Assembly (NCBI RefSeq): GCF_000876015.1
Contig: NZ_BBQM01000030.1
Location: 1-64,000 of the forward strand
Length of the DNA: 64,000 nucleotides
DNA from: Cupriavidus basilensis
GTDB lineage: Bacteria; Pseudomonadota; Gammaproteobacteria; Burkholderiales; Burkholderiaceae
Direction of reading: 5' to 3'
Positions 8,913 through 17,807 of this stretch are shown piece by piece; the first letter of the stretch is position 1, and every line of letters starts with the position of its first letter. A program made the translations under genes and the position numbers. Below the pieces are notes generated by a model. It was not told the origin of the DNA and searched no databases. It saw only the letters and a program-made list of their open reading frames with translations.

Positions 8913-10436
8913 ATGACCGTCATCAAACAAGAAGACCTCATCCAGAGCGTCGCCGACTCCCTGCAGTACATCAGCTATTACCACCCGATGGACTACATCA
9001 CCAGCCTGGGCCGCGCCTATGAGCTGGAGCAGAGTCCGGCCGCCAAGGACGCGATCGCGCAGATCCTGACCAACAGCCGCATGTGCGCGGAGGGCAAGCG
9101 CCCGATCTGCCAGGACACCGGCATCGTCACGATCTTCGTCAAGGTGGGCATGGACGTGCGCTGGGACGGCGCCACCATGGGGCTGTCGGACATGATCAAC
9201 GAAGGCGTGCGCCGCGGCTACACCCATCCGGACAACGTGCTGCGCGCCTCCATCGTCAACCCGCCCGAAGGCGGCCGCAAGAACACCCGCGACAACACCC
9301 CGGCCGTGATCCACTATGAAGTGGTGCCCGGCAACACGGTGGACATCCAGGTCGCGGCCAAGGGCGGCGGCTCGGAGAACAAGTCGAAGTTCGTCATGCT
9401 CAACCCGTCCGACTCCATCGTCGACTGGGTGCTCAAGACCGTGCCGACGATGGGCGCCGGCTGGTGCCCGCCCGGCATGCTGGGCATCGGCATCGGCGGC
9501 ACCGCGGAGAAGGCGATGGTCATGGCCAAGGAATCGCTGATGGACCCGATCGACATCCAGGACGTGATCGCGCGCGGCCCGCGCGACTGGATCGAGGAAC
9601 TGCGCGTGGAGCTGTACGAGAAGGTCAACGCACTGGGCATCGGCGCGCAGGGCCTGGGCGGCCTGGCCACCGTGCTCGACGTCAAGATCATGGGCTACCC
9701 GACCCACGCGGCCTCGAAGCCGGTGGCGATGATCCCGAACTGCGCGGCCACGCGCCACGCGCACTTCACGCTGGACGGCAGCGGCCCGGCCAGGCTGGAA
9801 GCGCCGGACCTGTCGCAATGGCCGAAGGTCGAGTGGGCGCCCAACACCGAAACCTCCAAGCGCGTCGACCTGAACACGCTCACGCCCGAGGAAGTGGCGT
9901 CGTGGAAGCCGGGCCAGACCCTGCTGCTCAACGGCAAGATGCTGACCGGCCGCGACGCCGCGCACAAGCGCATCGCCGACATGCTGGCCAAGGGCGAGAA
10001 ACTGCCGGTGGACTTCAAGAACCGCGTGATCTACTACGTCGGCCCGGTCGACCCGGTGCGCGACGAAGCGGTCGGCCCGGCCGGCCCGACCACCGCCACG
10101 CGCATGGACAAGTTCACCGAGATGATGCTGGCCGAGACCGGCCTGATCTCGATGATCGGCAAGGCCGAGCGCGGCCCGGTGGCGATCGAGGCGATCAAGA
10201 AGCACAAGTCGGCCTACCTGATGGCGGTCGGCGGCGCGGCTTACCTGGTGGCCAAGGCGATCAAGGAAGCCAAGGTGGTCGGCTTCGCGGACCTGGGCAT
10301 GGAAGCCATCTACGAGTTCGACGTCAAGGACATGCCGGTGACGGTGGCCGTGGACAGCGAAGGCACCTCGGTGCACAAGACCGGCCCCGCCGAATGGCAG
10401 GCCAAGATCGGCAAGATCCCGGTCGCCGCGGCATAA
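8913..10436 (+). CDS. fumA: class I (iron-sulfur) fumarate hydratase
   Basis: A 507-residue cytosolic enzyme converting fumarate and malate in the TCA cycle. It has the long N-terminal [4Fe-4S] domain with cluster cysteines Cys66 (RPICQDTG), Cys185 (GAGWCPPG) and Cys277 (MIPNCAAT), and the C-terminal beta domain with the VGPAGPTTATRMDKF motif. Length matches the oxygen-sensitive class I FumA/FumB family. It stands alone between two terminators, so it is probably monocistronic. The class II enzyme FumC has a different sequence and is not meant here. Confidence 0.96.
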   Translation: MTVIKQEDLIQSVADSLQYISYYHPMDYITSLGRAYELEQSPAAKDAIAQILTNSRMCAEGKRPICQDTGIVTIFVKVGMDVRWDGATMGLSDMINEGVRRGYTHPDNVLRASIVNPPEGGRKNTRDNTPAVIHYEVVPGNTVDIQVAAKGGGSENKSKFVMLNPSDSIVDWVLKTVPTMGAGWCPPGMLGIGIGGTAEKAMVMAKESLMDPIDIQDVIARGPRDWIEELRVELYEKVNALGIGAQGLGGLATVLDVKIMGYPTHAASKPVAMIPNCAATRHAHFTLDGSGPARLEAPDLSQWPKVEWAPNTETSKRVDLNTLTPEEVASWKPGQTLLLNGKMLTGRDAAHKRIADMLAKGEKLPVDFKNRVIYYVGPVDPVRDEAVGPAGPTTATRMDKFTEMMLAETGLISMIGKAERGPVAIEAIKKHKSAYLMAVGGAAYLVAKAIKEAKVVGFADLGMEAIYEFDVKDMPVTVAVDSEGTSVHKTGPAEWQAKIGKIPVAAA

Positions 10437-10473
10437 TCCGGGCTGCTTCCGCGACAGCCATGCCGCTGTAGAG

Positions 10474-10498
10474 AGCCGGGTCGCCGACCCGGCTTTTT
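10474..10498 (+). terminator. rho-independent terminator after fumA
   Basis: A perfect nine-base-pair stem AGCCGGGTC/GACCCGGCT (10474-10482 with 10486-10494), a three-base loop and a T tract. Confidence 0.9.
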
Positions 10499-10541
10499 GC
10501 ATGCAGGCCCTGAATTTTTCCCAATACGCCACACGCCATCC

Positions 10542-11354
10542 GTGAACAACGCACCCATCGGCATCTTCGACTCCGGCCTCGGCGGCCTGTCCGTGCTGCG
10601 CGAGGTCCGCGCGCTGCTGCCGCATGAGTCGCTGCTGTACCTCGCCGACTCGAAGTACAACCCGTATGGCGAGAAGCCCGAGCGCTTCGTCGAGGCGCGC
10701 ACGCTGCAGGCCTGCGAATGGCTGGTGGCGCAAGGCTGCAAGGCGCTGGTGATCGCCTGCAACACGGCCACCATGCACGCGGTGCACACGCTGCGCGAGC
10801 GGCTGGCGCTGCCGATCATCGGCGTCGAGCCCGGCCTCAAGCCGGCGGCCGCGGCGAGCCGCAGCAAGGTGGTCGGCGTGCTGGCCACCGGCAACACGCT
10901 CAGGAGCGCGAAGTTCGCGCGGCTGCTGGCCTCGCTCGATGGCGAGAGCCGCTTTCTCTGCCAGGCCGGCAGCGGCCTGGTCGCGCTGATCGAGGAAGGC
11001 GACGTGGCCGGCCCCGCCGTGCGCGAGAAGCTCGACGCCTATCTCACGCCGATGCTCGCGGCCGGCGCCGACACGCTGGTGCTGGGCTGCACCCACTACC
11101 CGTTCCTGGCGGAGGCGATCCACGGCATGGTGGGAGACCGGCTGGCGCTGGTCGACACCGGCAGCGCCATCGCGCGCCAGTTGCAGCGCAAGCTTGGCGA
11201 GCACGGCCTGGCCACCGATGCCGGCGCGGTGCCGCGCGACCGTTATGCGTCCACCAAGGACGCCGCGCACCTGCGCGCGATGGCCGCCGCGCTGCTGCAC
11301 GTGGAGGCCGACGCGCAAACCGTGTCGATCGAGCCGGCTCCCGCGCTGGCCTGA
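10542..11354 (+). CDS. murI: glutamate racemase
   Basis: A 270-residue enzyme making D-glutamate for peptidoglycan. Both catalytic cysteines are visible: Cys73 in IACNTAT and Cys183 in LGCTHYP, with Asp10 and the FDSGLGGLS motif at the N terminus. I chose the GTG at 10542 because it begins directly at the conserved NNAPIGIFDSG segment; the upstream extension overlaps the fumA terminator. The gene is convergent with the AAA ATPase gene, with 18 bases between the stops. Confidence 0.95.
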   Translation: MNNAPIGIFDSGLGGLSVLREVRALLPHESLLYLADSKYNPYGEKPERFVEARTLQACEWLVAQGCKALVIACNTATMHAVHTLRERLALPIIGVEPGLKPAAAASRSKVVGVLATGNTLRSAKFARLLASLDGESRFLCQAGSGLVALIEEGDVAGPAVREKLDAYLTPMLAAGADTLVLGCTHYPFLAEAIHGMVGDRLALVDTGSAIARQLQRKLGEHGLATDAGAVPRDRYASTKDAAHLRAMAAALLHVEADAQTVSIEPAPALA

Positions 11355-11372
11355 CCCCGGCGCGCGCCCACG

Positions 11373-13673
11373 CTACTGCAGGAAGCCCAGCGGCCTGCGC
11401 TGCCGCACGTCGGGCTTGACCGCATGCTCCTGGCGCAGTTGCGCGAGGAATTCGTCGGGCGTCAGCGACTCTCCCAGCAGCACGCACTGGCGCTTGACCG
11501 TGGCGAAGTCGCCCGGCGTCAGGCAGTCCAGGTGCGCCAGTTCCTCGCGCATGGCGCTGTCGAGACGCGCGGCGTCGCCGTCGAGCGCTTCTTCCACGAA
11601 CATCGCGGCGCGCTGCTCCGGCTTGAGCGGCAGGAAGCGGATCTTGAACGAGAAACGCCGCAGCGCGGCTTCGTCGATGCGCTCGAACAGGTTGGTGGTG
11701 CACACGAAGATGCCGTTGAAGCGCTCCATGCCCTGCAGCATCTCGTTGACCTCGGACACCTCGTAGTTGCGCACGGCGTTCTGGCGGCTCTGCATGAAGC
11801 TGTCGGCCTCGTCGAGCAGCAGCACCGCGCCCTCCTCCTCGGCGCGCGCGAACATCGCCGCGATCTGCTGCTCGGTCTCGCCCACGTACTTGCTCATCAG
11901 GTCGGACGCGCGGCGGATCATCAGCGGCTGCTCCAGCGCCGCGGCGATGTGCTCGGCCAGCGCGGTCTTGCCGGTGCCGGGCGGCCCGTAGAAGCACAGC
12001 GTGCCGCGCTCGCGCGCCTTGAGCGCCTGCACGATCTTGCCCACGTCGTAGCGCGTCTCCAGGTTGAGGTAGTCGAGCCGGTAATGCGTCACCAGCGGCC
12101 GCCCTTCCACCTCCGGGCGCAGGCCCATCGCGCGGTCGGCATGGTCGAGCTGGCGCAGGATCAGCGCCTCCACCGGCTCGGCCACGCCCGTGCGCGCCAA
12201 CTGCACGAAGCGCGCGGCCGACTGCACCTGCGCCGGCGTGAGCGTCTTGCGCGCGGCCAGCGTGGCGATGAAGGCATCGCTCACGTCGAGCGCGCCGAGA
12301 TGCTTGCGGATGATGTTCTCGCGCACCTGCGGCGGCGGGATCTTCAGCTCCAGGTGGAACTGGAAGCGGCGCAGGTAGGCCGGATCGATCTGCCGGATCG
12401 AGTTGGAAATCCAGATCACCGGCACCGGGTTCTGCTCCAGCGTCTGGTTGACCCAGGCCTTGCCGTTGACCGAGCCGCGCGGGTCTTCCTGGCCGAACAG
12501 GCTGGTCAGCTCGCGCGTGCTGCCGGGGAACACGTCTTCCACCTCGTCGAACAGCAGCGCCGTGTGCGGGCGGCCGCGCAGGAATGCCTGCGACACCTGC
12601 AGCGAGCGATAGCGGTCCTTGCCCGAGAGGCTGTTGCCGTCGCGGTCGAGGCAGTCCACCTCGTACAGCTCGCAGCCGGCCTCGCGCGCCAGCAGCCTGG
12701 CGAACTCGGTCTTGCCGGTGCCGGGCGGGCCGTAGATCAGCACGTTGACCCCGCAGGCGTGCTGGCTGGTGGCGTTGGCCAGCAGCGCCGAGAGATAGCG
12801 CGCGTCGGTCTCGACGTGCGGATAGTCGCCGGTGCCCAGCGTGGGCGCCGCGGCGGGGCGCGTGAACACCGCCATCATCTCCGCCTCGTCGGCGTAGTTG
12901 CCGAGCAGCACGTGCAGCAGGCGGTCGGACAGGCGCATCAGGTCGCCGAGGTCGGTCACGCTGTTCTCGGGCAGCGGCTGCTCGATCAGGTTGAGCGTCT
13001 CCAGGCGCGAGCCGGGCCGCAGCGAGGCGGCCACCGCCGCGGGGCTGGCGCCGGTCAGCCCGGCCAGGATCTGGAAGGCCTCCTGGCTGTGCGCCACCTT
13101 GCAGTCCACCATCACGGCGCGCAGGTCGCGCTTGTACTTGGCCAGCGCGGCGTACAGCAGCAGCTTGCGCTCGTGCTCGGGCAGGTCCAGCACGTGGCTG
13201 AGCATGTCGATATTGCGCACCAGCAGCACGCGCTCGCCGTCCAGCCGCGCGGCCAGCGCCGCGGCCGAGACGTCGAACACGGCGAACATGTCCTTGGCGT
13301 GGTGCTTGACGTATTCGTCGAGGTAATAGAACAGCGCGCTTTCGTCGAAGGCGCTGTTCCACTGGCCGTGCCGCTCGAGGAATTCCTCCGGGGTCAGGCG
13401 CGCGGCGCCCTTCCAGGCCGGCATGTCGGCGCAGCGCGCGGCCAGGAAGCGCTGCACGCGCAGCACCACGCCGTAGGGCCACACCATGTCCTGGGCGCTG
13501 ACGGTCAGGATGTCGTTGATGTTGCTGCGCAGGTTGAAGCGCGGCCCCAGCGCGCACACCACGCGCAGGGCGAACTGGGCGCACATCCAGTCGAGCGCGG
13601 AGGTACCCGGCGAGACAGCGGCGGCACGCAGCAGCGTGGAGCGGTCATCATCGGCGCAACGGGTGAAGTCCAT
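11373..13673 (-). CDS. double-AAA ATPase
   Basis: A 766-residue protein with two AAA modules. The first has Walker A GPPGTGKTE near residue 315 and Walker B LLFDEVEDVF near 375; the second has GPPGTGKTA near 563 and LLLDEADSF near 620, with an RRFSFK sensor/arginine-finger region after it. The N-terminal 290 residues match nothing I recognise. The layout resembles CDC48/FtsH-like or MoxR-unrelated remodelling ATPases, but no protease or zinc-site motif is present, so a substrate cannot be named. The ATG at 13673 has an AGGA site upstream. Confidence 0.8.
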   Translation of the reverse strand: MDFTRCADDDRSTLLRAAAVSPGTSALDWMCAQFALRVVCALGPRFNLRSNINDILTVSAQDMVWPYGVVLRVQRFLAARCADMPAWKGAARLTPEEFLERHGQWNSAFDESALFYYLDEYVKHHAKDMFAVFDVSAAALAARLDGERVLLVRNIDMLSHVLDLPEHERKLLLYAALAKYKRDLRAVMVDCKVAHSQEAFQILAGLTGASPAAVAASLRPGSRLETLNLIEQPLPENSVTDLGDLMRLSDRLLHVLLGNYADEAEMMAVFTRPAAAPTLGTGDYPHVETDARYLSALLANATSQHACGVNVLIYGPPGTGKTEFARLLAREAGCELYEVDCLDRDGNSLSGKDRYRSLQVSQAFLRGRPHTALLFDEVEDVFPGSTRELTSLFGQEDPRGSVNGKAWVNQTLEQNPVPVIWISNSIRQIDPAYLRRFQFHLELKIPPPQVRENIIRKHLGALDVSDAFIATLAARKTLTPAQVQSAARFVQLARTGVAEPVEALILRQLDHADRAMGLRPEVEGRPLVTHYRLDYLNLETRYDVGKIVQALKARERGTLCFYGPPGTGKTALAEHIAAALEQPLMIRRASDLMSKYVGETEQQIAAMFARAEEEGAVLLLDEADSFMQSRQNAVRNYEVSEVNEMLQGMERFNGIFVCTTNLFERIDEAALRRFSFKIRFLPLKPEQRAAMFVEEALDGDAARLDSAMREELAHLDCLTPGDFATVKRQCVLLGESLTPDEFLAQLRQEHAVKPDVRQRRPLGFLQ

Positions 13674-13994
13674 AGCCTGATCCTCTCGCACGGGGGCGCC
13701 GGCGCCGTGGGCGGCGCGGCGAATTGCTCGTCTTTTTCCTATGCTAGCGCGCTTTGTGGCAGATCGGGCATTGCCGGCAACCCTGTGCCGTGCGCCGGAG
13801 CGCATTCGGGCGCGGCGTCCGGTCGCGGCGTCCGGTCGCGGGGCGGGAGCGCGGCGCGAAATCGCGGCGAAATCGGCGTATAAAGACGACTTGTGCAGCG
13901 CCGCGATGCGACCCGGAACCGGCTGCCGCGCCGATTGCCGCGCCGGCGCGCAACAAGCCGGCGGGAATGCCCGGCTGCATTGCACAAAATACTA
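13674..13994. other. intergenic region between AAA ATPase and iron locus
   Basis: About 320 bases between divergent units. It is GC-rich and carries overlapping short open frames on both strands with no coherent protein signal; I see no gene. It should hold the ATPase promoter on its left part. Confidence 0.5.
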
Positions 13995-14013
13995 ACAAAT
14001 AAGAATCATTATC
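13995..14013 (+). promoter_or_regulatory. Fur box upstream of the microprotein and tonB genes
   Basis: ACAAATAAGAATCATTATC matches the 19-base Fur consensus at about 14 positions, with the right half AATCATTATC perfect. A TATACT at 14017-14022 is a plausible -10 just downstream, so Fur with iron would block this promoter. Confidence 0.75.
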
Positions 14014-14089
14014 GTTTATACTTGCAAGCTGACACGCTGCCCCCTAGAGCGGCGCTCCCACCGGCATACCTGTTGAAGGAGCGTTTATC

Positions 14090-14155
14090 ATGGAATTGCT
14101 GCTTAGCTTGCTGGTCGGTTGTGGCATCTCGCTGATCCTGTTCTATCGCAAATAG
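14090..14155 (+). CDS. 21-residue membrane microprotein upstream of tonB
   Basis: The sequence reads MELLLSLLVGCGISLILFYR plus Lys: one hydrophobic helix with a basic C-terminal end. It has a well placed GAAGGAG ribosome-binding site seven bases before the ATG and lies between a Fur box and tonB, so it should be made under iron limitation. I do not know a named family for it. Possible roles are an accessory to the TonB-ExbB-ExbD complex or a leader peptide; the strong ribosome-binding site and membrane-helix composition favour a real product. Confidence 0.6.
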   Translation: MELLLSLLVGCGISLILFYRK

Positions 14156-14212
14156 GCCCTATCGCTAATAAAGCCGGCGCCGCGCCAGACCGCCGACATC
14201 CGTTGTTTTCAC

Positions 14213-14869
14213 ATGTTCGATCAACGTTTTTTCAAGATCACGCTAGCCGTCCTGCTGTTCCACGTCGGCCTGCTTTACCTGATCCAGAGCGGGCTGGGGC
14301 GCAAAATCACGGAAGCCGTGATCGCGCCCGAGATCATCGCCCGCATCATTCCGCTCGAGCCGCCGCAGAAGCCTGCCGTCGAGACCCCCAAACCCAAGCC
14401 CGAAACGCCGCCCAAGCAGGTCAAGGTCACTACGCCGAAACCGACGCCGCCGCAGCCCCGGCCCACGCCGCTGCCGGTGCCGTCGCTGCCGCCCACGCCC
14501 AACGCCATCGAGGCGCCGCCGGCACCGCCCGCGCCTCCGGCTCCGCCCGCCCCGGCACCCGAGCCGCCCGCGCCGGCATCGGCCGCGCCGCGCGCCGTCG
14601 GCATCGGCGAGATCCAGTGCACGCCGCCGCAGCCGGCCTATCCGTCGCAATCGCGCCGCATGGGTGAAACCGGCAAGGCCGTGGTCCGGCTGACCACCGA
14701 CGAAAGCGGCAAGGTGGTGAAGACCGCCATCGTCTCGTCGAGCGGCTCGTCGCGCCTGGACCAGGCCGCCGTGGACGCGGTCCAGCGCATGCGCTGCAAG
14801 CCATACATGGACAACGGTCGCGCCGTGGCGGTCACCGCCCAGCAGCCGATCGGCTTCGAACTCAACTGA
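14213..14869 (+). CDS. tonB: TonB energy-transducing protein
   Basis: A 218-residue periplasm-spanning protein that transmits proton-motive force to outer-membrane siderophore and heme receptors. Residues 8-24 form the N-terminal membrane anchor (FKITLAVLLFHVGLLYLI). Residues about 45-125 are an extended Pro-rich, Lys-Pro/Glu-Pro segment. The C terminus from about 140 is the TonB domain with YPSQSRRMGETGKAVVR and the closing VTAQQPIGFELN. It is followed by exbB and exbD, the usual operon, under the Fur box upstream. Confidence 0.93.
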   Translation: MFDQRFFKITLAVLLFHVGLLYLIQSGLGRKITEAVIAPEIIARIIPLEPPQKPAVETPKPKPETPPKQVKVTTPKPTPPQPRPTPLPVPSLPPTPNAIEAPPAPPAPPAPPAPAPEPPAPASAAPRAVGIGEIQCTPPQPAYPSQSRRMGETGKAVVRLTTDESGKVVKTAIVSSSGSSRLDQAAVDAVQRMRCKPYMDNGRAVAVTAQQPIGFELN

Positions 14870-14898
14870 TTTCAATACCGACCTCACCAGGAACCATC

Positions 14899-15633
14899 AT
14901 GCAGGACCTCGGACTCTCGCACCTCTGGACGCAAGGCGATTTCGTCATGCGCGCCACCGCCATCATTCTGCTCATCATGTCGCTGGCTTCGTGGATCGTC
15001 ATCCTCACCAAGGCGTGGGACCTGATCCGCCTGAAGAAGATGGCGCACGGCGCGGAGAAGCGCTTCTGGCATTCCGACGATTTCGACCACGCCCTCGAGA
15101 CGCTCGGCGGCAACGACGCCAACCCGTTCCGCTCGCTCGCCGTGACCGGCAAGGAAGCCGCCCAGCACCACCGCGCCAGCCAGCCCCAGCTGCATGACGT
15201 GATGGACATCTCCGACTGGCTGACCCGCTCGCTCAAGAGCGCCATCGACGACGCCGTGGCGCGCATGCAGTCCGGCCTCGCCGTGCTGGCCTCGGTCGGC
15301 TCGACCGCGCCGTTCGTCGGCCTGTTCGGCACCGTGTGGGGCATCTATCACGCACTGATCAACATCGGCGCCTCGGGCGTGCCGACCATCGACAAGGTGG
15401 CCGGCCCGGTCGGCGAATCGCTGATCATGACCGCCTTCGGCCTGGCCGTGGCGATTCCGGCGGTGCTCGGCTACAACGCGCTGAGCCGCGGCAACAAGGG
15501 CGTGATCTCCAAGCTCAACCGCTTCGCCCACGACCTGCACGCCTACTTCGTGACCGGCGCCCGCGTGCGTCCGAGCAACGCCCGTGGCGCTACCGACGAC
15601 AGCGGTATGCGCCTCGCCGTCAAGAACCCGTAA
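14899..15633 (+). CDS. exbB: ExbB, TonB-complex motor subunit
   Basis: A 244-residue MotA/TolQ/ExbB-family inner-membrane protein that forms the proton channel with ExbD. Three membrane helices are visible: about 17-37 (RATAIILLIMSLASWIVIL), about 130-155 (AVLASVGSTAPFVGLFGTVW, the family signature) and about 175-200 (SLIMTAFGLAVAIPAVLGYN). Normal length. It starts 29 bases after tonB with an AGGA site and is followed by exbD. Confidence 0.93.
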   Translation: MQDLGLSHLWTQGDFVMRATAIILLIMSLASWIVILTKAWDLIRLKKMAHGAEKRFWHSDDFDHALETLGGNDANPFRSLAVTGKEAAQHHRASQPQLHDVMDISDWLTRSLKSAIDDAVARMQSGLAVLASVGSTAPFVGLFGTVWGIYHALINIGASGVPTIDKVAGPVGESLIMTAFGLAVAIPAVLGYNALSRGNKGVISKLNRFAHDLHAYFVTGARVRPSNARGATDDSGMRLAVKNP

Positions 15634-15663
15634 GGCCCGCAGCAAGGCAAGAAGGAAGTCATC

Positions 15664-16077
<414 letters not shown>

Positions 16078-16094
16078 GCGGCCGGACCGATCGG

Positions 16095-16134
16095 CAAGCA
16101 AAAGGGCACTCCCGAGGGGTGCCCTTTTTGCTTG
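16095..16134 (+). terminator. rho-independent terminator after exbD
   Basis: CAAGCAAAAGGGCAC (16095-16109) pairs with GTGCCCTTTTTGCTTG (16120-16134). The arms end in A and T runs, so it can work in either direction. Confidence 0.9.
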
Positions 16135-16202
16135 GCGCGCCGCCCTCGCCGCATCCGGCGCCGGCGCGGCGTTTCCATGCGGTTCCATCGAAAAACACTA
16201 TT

Positions 16203-16221
16203 GTAATGATAACTGTTCTCA
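16203..16221 (+). promoter_or_regulatory. Fur box upstream of hemP
   Basis: GTAATGATAACTGTTCTCA matches the Fur consensus, with the left half TAATGATAA perfect. It lies about 80 bases ahead of the hemP start, predicting iron-repressed expression. Confidence 0.7.
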
Positions 16222-16302
16222 TTTAAGATAAGGACAACTTGAACCCCGCTGGTGATGGCGCGCAGCGCGCGCCGCCGCCAGCCAACGCACCGGAGCCCTC
16301 CG

Positions 16303-16632
16303 ATGAGCACCCTGACCCTGCCGATGTCGCAACCCGCCGTGACTCGCCGCCGCCTCTCGCTGCGCCGGATCGAAGTCAATCCGAGCTCGCGCACGCCGTC
16401 GCGGCGCGAGACCGCGGCCAGCACGGCGATCGAATCGATGAAGTCCGCCGTGGCCGCCCTGCCCGCCCGCCTCGAGGCCCTCGTGCGCGACAGCCTGCCG
16501 GTGGCGCAGGCCAGCGAAGCGGTGCCGCTGGAAACGCTGATGCGCGGCAACAACGTGCTGCCGATCCTGCATAACGGCGAGGTCTACACGCTGCGCATCA
16601 CGCGCTACGGCAAGCTGATCCTGACGAAGTAA
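16303..16632 (+). CDS. hemP: hemin uptake protein HemP
   Basis: A 109-residue protein whose last 35 residues (LPILHNGEVYTLRITRYG then KLILTK) are the HemP/HmuP signature. The first 70 residues are a basic, low-complexity extension not needed for the family. HemP/HmuP proteins are needed for heme use, in some species as activators of heme-receptor genes. The start at ATG 16303 has a GGAG site; an upstream frame extension lacks one. It is preceded by a Fur box, so it is a second iron-controlled unit next to tonB. Confidence 0.87.
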   Translation: MSTLTLPMSQPAVTRRRLSLRRIEVNPSSRTPSRRETAASTAIESMKSAVAALPARLEALVRDSLPVAQASEAVPLETLMRGNNVLPILHNGEVYTLRITRYGKLILTK

Positions 16633-16947
16633 GCCGCGCGCCGTCCGCGCTTGCGCATGGGCGCGAGCACCCGCCTGCGCAAGCATGGCAGGTCGCGCCG
16701 CTACGCGGCTTGCGGACGGGAACGGACGGGAACGGGCGAGATGCCTGCCGGGACCGGCAGGCCACGTGCCGGGCCATCGACAGGCCACGGCACGGGTGGG
16801 AGCGGCGAGGAACGGGACATGGCGGCAACGCGCCGCGGCCCTCATCCTGATGCCGGCAGCGAGGATGCCCGCTGCCGGTGAACGCTTCTACTGCGCGCCT
16901 CTACTGCGCGCTTCTGCTGCGCGCGTCTACGGCTCGGAAGCCTGGGC
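16633..16947. other. gene-free GC-rich spacer with a 13-bp tandem repeat
   Basis: No gene is convincing here. Three tandem copies of a 13-base unit lie at 16888-16926 (CTACTGCGCGCCT, CTACTGCGCGCTT, CTGCTGCGCGCGT) just beyond the stop of the next gene, which reads leftward. They could be slippage products without a role. Confidence 0.5.
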
Positions 16948-17355
16948 TCAGACGCCCAGGGCCGCGATGCCGGCACGCGCGATCTGCGCGTCTTCGGTCG
17001 ACTTCACGCCGGACACGCCGACGGCGCCCACCACCTGGTCGTTGACGACGATGGGCACGCCGCCCTCCAGCATGCCTTGCAGCACCGGCGCGGTCATGAA
17101 CGACTGGCGGCCGTTGTTGATCATGTCTTCGTAGATCTTCGACTCGCGGCGGCCCAGCGACGCCGTGCGCGCCTTTTCGGTGGCGATGTAGCTGGAGATC
17201 GGCGCGGCGCCGTCCAGGCGCTGCAGGGCCAGCAGGTGGCCGCCATCGTCAACGATGGCGATCGACACGGCCCACTGGTGATTCTTGGCTTCGACCTCTG
17301 CTGCAGCCAGTACCTTCTTCACATCGTCTGCCGTCAGCACGGTTTTTTGCTGCAT
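16948..17355 (-). CDS. GlcG/HbpS-family heme-binding-like protein
   Basis: A 135-residue single-domain protein of the GlcG/HbpS family (PF03928), with VSIAIVDDGGHLLALQRLDGA (about 30-50), the ATEKARTASLGRRES segment and GVPIVVNDQVVGAVGVSG. Members bind heme or cobalamin or are encoded beside glycolate genes; the exact role here is open, though two iron/heme loci lie to its left. I chose the internal ATG giving MQQKTV because GAGGAGAG stands seven bases before it; the upstream ATG has no such site. Confidence 0.82.
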   Translation of the reverse strand: MQQKTVLTADDVKKVLAAAEVEAKNHQWAVSIAIVDDGGHLLALQRLDGAAPISSYIATEKARTASLGRRESKIYEDMINNGRQSFMTAPVLQGMLEGGVPIVVNDQVVGAVGVSGVKSTEDAQIARAGIAALGV

Positions 17356-17456
17356 ACCACTCTCCTCGAAGTTCATTTCGGTGAATCAGTTCAACGAGCC
17401 GGAAGTATAGCGCTCCGGCCGCCGGCATTGCCACGGGCCGCCCCGCGCGCGCGAAA

Positions 17457-17490
17457 AAGCAAAAAACCCGCCGGAGCGGGTTTCTTGCTT
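17457..17490 (-). terminator. terminator between the secreted repeat protein and the GlcG-like gene
   Basis: CCCGC/GCGGG stem (17467-17471 with 17476-17480) flanked by AAGCAAAAAA and TTTCTTGCTT, extending the stem. It lies just beyond the stop of the repeat-protein gene read leftward. Confidence 0.8.
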
Positions 17491-17534
17491 GCTGCTTGCG
17501 TTGCTGTGTTGGCGCGCTTGAACCTGCGGAAGAC

Positions 17535-17807
17535 TCAGGCCCCGTCGGTGAACGAGTCGCGGCGGTCGCTGACCTTGGCGCCGTCCGTGTAGGGGTCGAC
17601 CTTGCCGAACTTGGCACCGTCGGTGTACGGGTCCACCTTGCCGAACTTGGCGCCGTCCGTGTACGGATCGACCTTGCCAAGCTTGGCGCCATCGGTGTAC
17701 GGATCGGCCTTGCCGGTGCCAGCGGCGAATGCGGAAGCGGAGAGGGCGGAGAGGGCGGAGAGGGCGGTCAAGGCGGCGATCGTCACCAGGCTGTTCTTGA
17801 TCTTCAT
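17535..17807 (-). CDS. secreted protein with 12-residue DPYTDGAK repeats
   Basis: A 90-residue protein. Residues 1-28 are a signal peptide (MKIKNSLVTIAALTALSALS, then SAFA-AG). The mature part is four near-identical 12-residue repeats of the form K[A/V]DPYTDGAK[L/F/V][G/S] and a degenerate fifth ending in SFTDGA. There is no cysteine or known domain. The Asp, Tyr and Thr pattern could bind a cation or simply form an extended chain. The start has a good AAGGATCAG site. Function unknown; it has its own terminator and an AT-richer upstream region, so it is probably an independent unit. Confidence 0.75.
   Translation of the reverse strand: MKIKNSLVTIAALTALSALSALSASAFAAGTGKADPYTDGAKLGKVDPYTDGAKFGKVDPYTDGAKFGKVDPYTDGAKVSDRRDSFTDGA

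Noticed and set aside
8625-11318. An 897-codon minus-strand frame opposite fumA and murI
   Set aside because: Antisense shadow of fumA and murI, which have full catalytic motifs; composition is Arg/His/Ala-rich without domains.
11424-13883. An 819-codon plus-strand frame opposite the AAA ATPase
   Set aside because: Shadow of a gene with intact Walker motifs; no ribosome-binding site or domain.
17535-17740. Tandem DNA repeat as CRISPR or satellite
   Set aside because: The 36-base period is in frame and encodes 12-residue peptide repeats behind a signal peptide.
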